A DNA stretch of 11,695 nucleotides from an uncultured Bacilli bacterium (GTDB lineage Bacteria; Bacillota_I; Bacilli_A; RF39; UBA660). The stretch covers positions 1 to 11,695 of the forward strand of contig CANQRX010000042.1 in assembly GCA_947626425.1 (NCBI GenBank). Reading direction: 5' to 3'. Below, in pieces: positions 6,274 to 11,695 of the stretch; within the stretch, counting starts at the first letter, position 1; each line of letters starts with the position of its first letter. Made by a program: the position numbers and the translations under genes. The notes beneath the pieces were generated by a model. That model was not told the origin of the DNA, ran no database searches, and was given only the letters and a program-made list of their open reading frames with translations.

Positions 6274-8100
6274 ATGAGTAAAATTATTGGTATAGATTTA
6301 GGAACAACTAATAGTTGTGTATCTGTTATGGAAGGAGGAAATCCGGTTGTTATTCCAAACGATGAAGGGGGAAGAACTACTCCAAGTGTGGTAGCCTTTA
6401 CCAAAGATGGAGAAACAATAGTCGGAGATCGTGCCAAAAGACAAGCTGTAACTAATCCGAAAGGAACCATTGCTTCTATTAAAAGAAAAATGGGAACAAG
6501 TGAAAAAACTGAAGCTGGTGACAAAAAATGGACACCAGAAGAAATTTCCGCTAAAATTTTAAGTAAATTAAAAGCTGATGCAGAAAGTTATTTAGGCTCT
6601 AAAGTAAGCGAAGCCGTTATAACAGTTCCTGCTTATTTCAACGATGCTCAAAGACAAGCAACTAAAAATGCTGGTAAAATTGCTGGTTTAGATGTTAAAA
6701 GAATTATTAATGAACCAACTGCGGCAGCTTTAGCTTATGGTTTAGATAAACAAGAAAAATTACAAACTATTTTAGTTTATGATTTAGGGGGTGGAACATT
6801 CGACGTTTCCATTTTGGAAATCGGTGATGGCGTTTATGATGTAAAATCAACCAGTGGAAATAACCGTTTAGGTGGAGATGATTTTGACCAAAGAATTATC
6901 GATTATTTAGCAGAAACCTTCAAAAAAGAAAATGGGGTTGATTTAACAAAAGATTCAATGGCTATGCAACGTTTAAAAGATGCTGCTGAAAAGGCTAAAA
7001 AAGATTTATCAGGAATGAGTAAAACTCAAATAAATTTACCATTTATTTCTCAAAATAGTGATGGTCCATTACACTTAGATATTGAATTATCGAAAGCAAA
7101 ATTTGAAGACTTATGCCGTGATTTGTTCGATTCAACTTTAGAGCCAGTTCGAAAAGCTTTAAAAGATGCCAACTTAAGTGCTAGTGATATTAATGAAGTT
7201 ATTTTAGTTGGTGGTTCAACCAGAATTCCATATATTCAAGAATTAGTTAAAAAAGAATTAGGTAAAGAACCTCATAAAGGTGTTAACCCTGATGAAGTTG
7301 TAGCTATGGGAGCTGCTATTCAAGGTGGTGTCTTAACAGGTGAAGTTGATGATTTAGTTTTATTAGATGTAACTCCATTATCTCTTGGACTTGAAACATT
7401 AGGTGGTGTCATGACTGTTTTAATTCCACGAAATACAACTATTCCAACAAGTAAGAGTCAAGTATTTAGTACGGCTGCTGATAATCAACCTGCTGTTGAC
7501 ATTCATGTTTTACAAGGTGAAAGAAAGATGGCTGCCGATAATAAAACTTTAGGAAATTTCCAATTATCTAATATTCCACCAGCTCCAAGAGGAGTACCAC
7601 AAATTGAAGTAAAATTCGACATTGATGCGAACGGTATTGTTCACGTAACAGCAAAAGATTTAGGAACCAATAAAGAACAATCAATTACTATTACCTCAAA
7701 TACTAATTTAAGCGATGATGAAATTGAAAAAATGATGAAAGAAGCTGAGGCTAATAAAGAAGAAGACGAAAAAAGAAAACAAGAAGCCGAAACTAAAAAC
7801 GAAGCTGATTCTATGATCTTTGCTACTGAAAAAGCTCTTAAAGATTTAGGTGATAAGGTTGATAAAAAAGATGCCGAGGAAGCCGAAGTCAAAATTAAAG
7901 AATTAAAAGATGCTTTAGAAAAAAATGATATTGAAGATATTAAAAAGAAAACCGAAAGCCTAAATGAAGTTGCCATGAAATTAGCAACCAAGGTTTACGA
8001 AGAAGAAGCTAAGAAAAACCAAGACAATAATAATCAAAAAGAAGATGAACCTAAATCTTCTAAAGATGATGTCGAAGAAGCTGAATACGAAGAAAAATAA
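6274..8100 (+). CDS. dnaK: Molecular chaperone DnaK (Hsp70)
   Basis: DnaK is the ATP-dependent Hsp70 that binds exposed hydrophobic segments of proteins in the cytoplasm, working with DnaJ and GrpE. The 608-aa protein contains the phosphate-1 motif IGIDLGTTNS near the N-terminus, the phosphate-2 motif VYDLGGGTFDVSIL around residues 169-182, the adenosine motif ILVGGSTRIP near 310, the linker LVLLDVTPLSLG near 360-370, the beta-sandwich substrate domain and a helical lid. The tail is acidic (ending EEAEYEEK). The segment between the first motifs lacks the roughly 24-residue insert of Gram-negative DnaK, consistent with a Bacillota-type cell. AAGGA (6261-6265) precedes the ATG at good spacing. 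Its codons are less rare and slightly less AT-rich than those of the Tad genes, as expected for an abundant protein. Expression follows the CIRCE promoter upstream of hrcA. Confidence 0.98.
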   Translation: MSKIIGIDLGTTNSCVSVMEGGNPVVIPNDEGGRTTPSVVAFTKDGETIVGDRAKRQAVTNPKGTIASIKRKMGTSEKTEAGDKKWTPEEISAKILSKLKADAESYLGSKVSEAVITVPAYFNDAQRQATKNAGKIAGLDVKRIINEPTAAALAYGLDKQEKLQTILVYDLGGGTFDVSILEIGDGVYDVKSTSGNNRLGGDDFDQRIIDYLAETFKKENGVDLTKDSMAMQRLKDAAEKAKKDLSGMSKTQINLPFISQNSDGPLHLDIELSKAKFEDLCRDLFDSTLEPVRKALKDANLSASDINEVILVGGSTRIPYIQELVKKELGKEPHKGVNPDEVVAMGAAIQGGVLTGEVDDLVLLDVTPLSLGLETLGGVMTVLIPRNTTIPTSKSQVFSTAADNQPAVDIHVLQGERKMAADNKTLGNFQLSNIPPAPRGVPQIEVKFDIDANGIVHVTAKDLGTNKEQSITITSNTNLSDDEIEKMMKEAEANKEEDEKRKQEAETKNEADSMIFATEKALKDLGDKVDKKDAEEAEVKIKELKDALEKNDIEDIKKKTESLNEVAMKLATKVYEEEAKKNQDNNNQKEDEPKSSKDDVEEAEYEEK

Positions 8101-8114
8101 AATTTAATTAAAGA

Positions 8115-8141
8115 AAAGTTCTAGAAATACACTAGAACTTT
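8115..8141 (+). other. Hairpin between dnaK and pepF
   Basis: AAAGTTCTAG (8115-8124) pairs perfectly with CTAGAACTTT (8132-8141) around a 7-base loop. It is not followed by a T run on the plus strand (CCTCTAG comes next), so it is a poor intrinsic terminator. An mRNA 3'-end stabiliser, a processing site or an attenuator that lowers pepF-dnaJ expression relative to dnaK are the likelier roles. There is no CIRCE and no clear promoter in this 66-base gap. Confidence 0.55.
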
Positions 8142-8166
8142 CCTCTAGTTATAGAAAAGGATTTTT

Positions 8167-9966
8167 ATGGAAAAGTTAAAAACACGTAAAGAACAAAATG
8201 TTAAAGACTGTTGGGATTTAACGCAAATAATTAAAGACGAAAAAGAGTTTAACAACCTTGTTAAAATAGTAACTGATTGCAACCAAAAAATTGTTAATTT
8301 AAAAGGACATATTGTGGATTCATTAAAAGACTATTTAGCTTTATCTGAAAAAGAATCTAGAGCTTATGAAAAATTAATTTTGTATGCTAAGCTTCAGTTT
8401 GATGAAGATACAAGTAATAATCAAAATCATGCCAAGTTGTTAGAAATTGAAAATTTAGGAAATGAAATTAATGAAAAAGAAGCTTTTGTAATTAGTGAAT
8501 TAATGGAAAAAGATCTAGATGATATTTTAGTTATTTTAAAGAAAGACAGCGAATTAGCTAAATATGAATTATTTTTTGAAAGATTATTTAAAGATAAAAA
8601 AAGAGTTTTATCTGAAAAAGAAGAAATGTTGGTAACTTTGGCAAATACGGCTTTTGGAACCCCTGATGATGCGTTTACCAGCCTTGATGTAACGGATGCC
8701 TTATTTAATCCTGTTAAAGTCGGTTCCAAAAAAGTTCCTTTAGGACACCATAATTATAACCAATTTTTAGAAAATCCTAATCAGGAAGTTCGTAAATTAG
8801 CTTTTAATAATTATCATGAATACTATGAAAAACATAAAAATACATTTGGCTCTTTATTAAAAGGAAATTATCAAGAATTAGAGTTCTATCGAATTGTTAG
8901 AAAATATGATTCAGCTTTACAAATGGCATTAGATGCGATTGATGTAACCCCAGATGTTTACGATAATTTAATTGAAGCAGTTACTAAAAATTTAAATTTA
9001 AATATTGATTTTCAAAAATTAAAAGCGAAAATTTTAAACAACGCAGAATATCATTTATATGACACTTATGTTCCAGTTGTTAAAATAAAAAAGAAAAAAT
9101 ATACCAAAGATCAAGCAATATCTTTAGTTAATAAAGCCTTAAAAGTTTTAGGTAAAGATTACTTAGAACATTTTAATCAAATTTTTGCTAATCACACTGT
9201 CGACTTTTATCCTAATATTGGAAAAGAGACAGGGGCATATCAATGGGGATGTTTTGATTCAGAAAGTTACGTATTATTAAATTTTAATGGAACTTTTGAT
9301 TCGGTTAGCACTTTAGCCCATGAACTTGGTCATGCTGTTCATTCTATGTACTCGAAAGAAAACAATGATTATTTATATCATAGTTATGAATTATTTGTGG
9401 CAGAGATTGCCTCAACGGTAAATGAAACTTTATTATCATTTTATATGTTAGATCATGCCCAAGAAAAAAAGGAAAAAATTTATTATTTATGTGAATTTTT
9501 AGATAAAGTTAAAGCTACGATATTTCGGCAAACTATGTTTTCTGAGTTTGAAAAAATAATGAGTGAAAAAATGCAACAAAAAGAATGTTTAACCGAAGAG
9601 TTGATGTCTCAAACTTATTATAAATTAAATCAAAAATATTTTGGAGATTCAGTTATAATTGATGATAAAATAAGATACGAATGGATGCGAATAAGTCATT
9701 TTTATCGACCATTTTATGTTTATCAATATGCAACTGGCTTAATATCAGCTTTATGTATTGTAAGTAATTTATTAAATGATAAAAATTATCAAGAAAAATA
9801 TCTAAATTTCTTAAAAGGTGGTTCAAGTAAAAATGTTTTAGATTTATTAAAGGATATTGATATTGATTTAACGACCAAAAAGCCTTTTACGATTGCTTTT
9901 GATTTAATAAAAGAAAAATTTGACGAATTACAAAAATTAATAAAAGAAGGTGAGTATAATGAATAA
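8167..9966 (+). CDS. pepF: Oligoendopeptidase F (M3 family zinc peptidase)
   Basis: PepF hydrolyses oligopeptides of roughly 7-17 residues in the cytoplasm. The 599-aa protein has the usual family length of about 600 and the zinc motif HELGH at 385-389 (AHELGHAVHS), with the third metal ligand probably Glu413 in the helix AEIASTVNE. The C-terminal segment with HFYRPFYVYQYATG, which lines the active site in this family, is intact, as is the N-terminal helical oligoendopeptidase domain. The ATG at 8167 has AAAAGGA (8155-8161) upstream. Its place between dnaK and dnaJ is unusual: these two are normally adjacent. No promoter of its own is evident, so it is probably co-transcribed with the heat-shock operon by read-through past the hairpin, and its final codons overlap dnaJ. 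A role in clearing peptides during stress is inferred from this context only. Confidence 0.93.
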   Translation: MEKLKTRKEQNVKDCWDLTQIIKDEKEFNNLVKIVTDCNQKIVNLKGHIVDSLKDYLALSEKESRAYEKLILYAKLQFDEDTSNNQNHAKLLEIENLGNEINEKEAFVISELMEKDLDDILVILKKDSELAKYELFFERLFKDKKRVLSEKEEMLVTLANTAFGTPDDAFTSLDVTDALFNPVKVGSKKVPLGHHNYNQFLENPNQEVRKLAFNNYHEYYEKHKNTFGSLLKGNYQELEFYRIVRKYDSALQMALDAIDVTPDVYDNLIEAVTKNLNLNIDFQKLKAKILNNAEYHLYDTYVPVVKIKKKKYTKDQAISLVNKALKVLGKDYLEHFNQIFANHTVDFYPNIGKETGAYQWGCFDSESYVLLNFNGTFDSVSTLAHELGHAVHSMYSKENNDYLYHSYELFVAEIASTVNETLLSFYMLDHAQEKKEKIYYLCEFLDKVKATIFRQTMFSEFEKIMSEKMQQKECLTEELMSQTYYKLNQKYFGDSVIIDDKIRYEWMRISHFYRPFYVYQYATGLISALCIVSNLLNDKNYQEKYLNFLKGGSSKNVLDLLKDIDIDLTTKKPFTIAFDLIKEKFDELQKLIKEGEYNE

Positions 9967-11104
9967 TAAACGAGATTACTATGAAGTTTTAGGTGTTAGC
10001 AAAGATGCAACAGACGAAGAAATAAAACGTTCATTTCGAAAATTAGCTAAACAATATCATCCTGATTTAAATAAAGAACCAGGTGCCGAAGAAAAGTTTA
10101 AAGAGATTGGTGAAGCCTATGCTGTTTTATCTGATAAACAAAAAAGAGCAACCTACGATCAATTTGGTCATGCGGCATTTGATGGAAATGGTGGAGCTGG
10201 TGGCTTTGGCGGTTTTGATGCCGGCGATATTGACTTAAGCGAAATTTTAAGGGCTGCATTTGGTGATTCATTTGGTGGTTTCGGTGGTTTTGGTGGTTTT
10301 TCAGACTTTTTTGGAGGCGGAAGCAGAACAAGTTCTGATCGACCTCGAAAAGGTAGAGACACTTTATTAAGAGTTGATTTAACTTTTGAAGAAGCGGCAT
10401 TTGGCGTTGACAAAGATATTTCTTTAAATTTAAATGATACTTGTGAGCATTGTCATGGTAAGGGTGGTTTTGATGAAGAAACCTGTAGTTACTGCCATGG
10501 TAATGGTTATGTCATTACGGAACAACGGAGCATTTTAGGAGTAATTCAAAGCCGGAGTGCTTGTCCAAAATGTAATGGAAAAGGAAAAAGCTATAAAAAT
10601 GTTTGTAAAGAATGTAATGGTACCGGTCAAATTAAGAAAAAGAAAACCATATCAATTCATATTCCCGAAGGAGTTGATACTGGCTATCAACTAAGAATTT
10701 CTGGTAAAGGAGAAGCTGGTATTAATGGCGGACCAAATGGTGATATTTATTTAGAATGCCATGTCAAAGAAAGTGACTTTTACCAAAGAGATAACGATGA
10801 TTTATACATAACAGTACCTATAACAATCGTTGAAGCTACTTTAGGTTGCAAAAAAGAAGTTCCTACCATATACGGTAATGTAATAATGGATATTAAAGCA
10901 GGAACTCAAAATAATACCAAATACAAACTAAAAGGCAAAGGACTAAAAAGACCTTCATCACTAAAAAAAGGAGATCAATACGTTGTAATCAATGTTGTAA
11001 TTCCTACTAAGTTATCAAGAGAACAAAAGAAATTATTTGAAAGTTTAAAAAATACCGATTTAGAAAATCAATCAGAGTTTAAAGAATACAATAAAAATTT
11101 ATAA
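9959..11104 (+). CDS. dnaJ: Chaperone DnaJ (Hsp40)
   Basis: DnaJ delivers substrates to DnaK and stimulates its ATPase. The 381-aa protein has the complete type I layout: J domain (about 5-70) with HPD at 34-36, a Gly/Phe-rich linker (about 77-125) containing repeated GGF units, a zinc-binding domain with four CxxCxGxG motifs (CEHCHGKG, CSYCHGNG, CPKCNGKG, CKECNGTG), and the C-terminal substrate-binding and dimerisation domains. I chose the ATG at 9959: it gives the family N-terminus (MNNKRDYYEVLG) and has AAGAAGGTGAG just upstream at good spacing. A GTG at 9950 would add three residues and lies within that site. The first 8 bases overlap the end of pepF, so translation is probably coupled. 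A strong terminator follows directly. Confidence 0.97.
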   Translation: MNNKRDYYEVLGVSKDATDEEIKRSFRKLAKQYHPDLNKEPGAEEKFKEIGEAYAVLSDKQKRATYDQFGHAAFDGNGGAGGFGGFDAGDIDLSEILRAAFGDSFGGFGGFGGFSDFFGGGSRTSSDRPRKGRDTLLRVDLTFEEAAFGVDKDISLNLNDTCEHCHGKGGFDEETCSYCHGNGYVITEQRSILGVIQSRSACPKCNGKGKSYKNVCKECNGTGQIKKKKTISIHIPEGVDTGYQLRISGKGEAGINGGPNGDIYLECHVKESDFYQRDNDDLYITVPITIVEATLGCKKEVPTIYGNVIMDIKAGTQNNTKYKLKGKGLKRPSSLKKGDQYVVINVVIPTKLSREQKKLFESLKNTDLENQSEFKEYNKNL

Positions 11105-11127
11105 GATCTAGCAATGGATCTTTTTTT
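11103..11127 (+). terminator. Intrinsic terminator of the heat-shock operon
   Basis: AAGATCTA (11103-11110) pairs with TGGATCTT (11115-11122) with one G-T wobble, closed by the GNRA-type tetraloop GCAA, and a run of seven T bases covers 11121-11127. The stem begins within the dnaJ stop codon. This ends the hrcA-to-dnaJ transcription unit. Confidence 0.85.
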
Positions 11128-11136
11128 GGGTTTACG

Positions 11137-11163
11137 AGAACCCCCAGTTGTACTGGGGGTTCT
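11137..11163. repeat. Perfect 12-bp GC-rich palindrome with 3-base loop
   Basis: AGAACCCCCAGT (11137-11148) is the exact reverse complement of ACTGGGGGTTCT (11152-11163), with TGT between. It is the most GC-rich stretch in this AT-rich window and has no T tract on the plus strand, so it is not a simple terminator. Such hairpins occur at the ends of IS200/IS605-type elements and in REP-like repeats. No transposase is present here. The origin is inferred; the symmetry is seen directly. Confidence 0.7.
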
Positions 11164-11177
11164 AAAAAGCTTTAGCG

Positions 11178-11206
11178 TTGCAAAGAAAAACCTCCTTTGA
11201 TATAAT
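11178..11206 (+). promoter_or_regulatory. Promoter in front of the accessory remnants
   Basis: TTGCAA (11178-11183) and TATAAT (11201-11206) are 17 bases apart, and TGA before the -10 box makes it extended. It would transcribe the two broken genes downstream. It may have belonged to a mobile element whose coding part is gone. Boxes are seen; activity is inferred. Confidence 0.5.
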
Positions 11207-11554
11207 ATAATAGTGATATATGTTATGGAGTCAAAGTAGAAGATTTATATTTTTCTGAATGGAATGAAGAATTGGATTTTTAATTTTGATGGACTTAATC
11301 TTGAAACTATATTTGAAAATTTAGTTAAAACAATTATAAAAGAAACAGATAATAATAAAGAATTTTCTGTACTTATTGATGATAAATCAAGACAAGAAGA
11401 ACTTTCTAAAAAAATTGAACAATTAAAAAATAAAATTAAGCAAGAAAAACAATTTAATAAGAAAGTAGAATTAAATCAAAAATTAAATTATTTATTAAAT
11501 ATATTGGAGGAAAATTATGAAAATAAGCAAAAATCAAGAACTAATTCTAATTAG
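11206..11554 (+). pseudogene. Frameshifted C-terminal remnant of a DUF4391-like gene
   Basis: Two frames together read as one protein tail. From 11206 the frame gives CYGVKVEDLYFSEWNEELDF and stops at TAA 11281-11283. Dropping one T from the run at 11277-11281 continues it directly as NFDGLNLETIFENLV, then a lysine-rich coiled coil with KEKQFNKKVELNQKL-type sequence to the TAG at 11552-11554. This pattern (a YF-W segment, DGLN-L-IFENLV, then the E-KQFNKKVELN helix) is what I recall of the C-terminal half of DUF4391 proteins, which are around 210-250 aa, of unknown function and often near restriction-modification or helicase genes. About half of the N-terminal part is absent: a stop precedes it at 11203. 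The ATG at 11264 lies in mid-protein and has no good RBS, so a 96-aa gene is unlikely. Remnant status is firm; the family name is from memory. Confidence 0.65.
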
Positions 11555-11624
11555 ATATTCGGATATGTTTGGATATGACACTATTATGGAACATAAAAAA
11601 ATAATAGATGAAAAAAAATATTAA
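11517..11624 (+). pseudogene. Truncated N-terminus of the gene following the DUF4391-like gene, 35 codons
   Basis: An ATG at 11517 with a strong GGAGG at 11506-11510 opens a frame reading MKISKNQELILIRYSDMF and onward, then stops at TAA 11622-11624. It overlaps the end of the DUF4391-like remnant by 38 bases, as coupled genes in one operon do. The good RBS and non-random sequence (LILIRYSDMFGYD) suggest the start of a once longer protein whose body is gone: nothing in any frame after the A-run at 11611-11618 continues it. I do not recognise the family with confidence. It could also be a genuine 35-aa peptide. Confidence 0.45.
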
Positions 11625-11695
11625 AGTTGTTCGGAAACTAATTTAAGCTCTATCAAGATTGTAGAAACCACATAGCAATACTGCAAATTTAGCAA
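11625..11695. other. Unassigned noncoding tail at the right edge
   Basis: No frame here has a start with a ribosome-binding site. The stretch is less A/T-monotonous than its surroundings and contains only short self-complementary pieces, such as GTT-CGGA-AAC near 11629 and TGC-AAATTTA-GCA near the end. It may be the edge of another element or a structured RNA that continues outside the window. Nothing more can be supported. Confidence 0.3.

Noticed and set aside
9950..9958. GTG at 9950 as the dnaJ start
   Set aside because: It falls inside the purine-rich ribosome-binding site; the ATG at 9959 gives the family N-terminus.
10260..10320. GGTGGTTTY tandem repeats as a DNA repeat element
   Set aside because: They simply encode the Gly/Phe-rich linker of DnaJ.
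11264..11554. Intact 96-aa gene starting at the ATG at 11264
   Set aside because: The ATG lies within the protein pattern that continues from the other frame upstream, and there is no good RBS; a frameshifted remnant fits better.
11625..11695. CRISPR array or clear tracrRNA at the right edge
   Set aside because: No direct repeat with spacers is present and only a single copy of any segment is visible; resemblance to an anti-repeat cannot be established from 71 bases.

Overview
The window comes from a very AT-rich bacterium of the Bacillota/Mycoplasmatota type. Translation uses the standard code: hrcA ends at TGA and tryptophan is encoded by TGG, so this is not a code-4 mycoplasma. The DnaK is of the short Gram-positive form, heat-shock control is by HrcA/CIRCE, Shine-Dalgarno sites are purine-rich and intergenic gaps are short. 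A small-genome gut or environmental lineage near Erysipelotrichales, RF39 or Izemoplasma would fit, but that placement is inference.

Layout: bases 1-400 hold no large gene. They contain a probable 42-codon minus-strand ORF with a good ribosome-binding site, the promoter and RBS of a minus-strand gene that starts off the left edge, and a bidirectional terminator-like hairpin. A plus-strand HD-domain hydrolase with a C-terminal membrane helix follows (404-901), with its own promoter and terminator. A tightly packed operon (997-4594) then encodes the motor and membrane core of a Tad/type IVc pilus-like system: a CpaE/TadZ-like ParA ATPase, a CpaF-like secretion ATPase, TadB and a short TadC. No pilin, prepilin peptidase or pseudopilin gene is in the window. 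The CpaF-like protein has lost the Walker A lysine and several other conserved basic residues, and TadC lacks its C-terminal membrane part.

The stop codon of tadC lies inside the first of two CIRCE operators that flank a strong promoter. This promoter drives the heat-shock operon hrcA-grpE-dnaK, followed after a hairpin by pepF (M3 oligopeptidase) and dnaJ. dnaJ overlaps pepF by 8 bases and ends at a good intrinsic terminator. HrcA would repress the operon in unstressed cells. GrpE, DnaK and DnaJ form the Hsp70 refolding machine, and PepF could degrade peptides released during stress. The same 8-base overlap, ATGAATAA, joins ParA/CpaF, TadB/TadC and PepF/DnaJ.

From about 11105 to the right end the sequence is accessory debris. 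It holds a perfect GC-rich 12-bp palindrome, a strong promoter, the frameshifted C-terminal remnant of a DUF4391-like gene, the first 35 codons of the gene that followed it, and 71 bases of unassigned sequence. No rRNA, tRNA, intact transposase or CRISPR array was seen.
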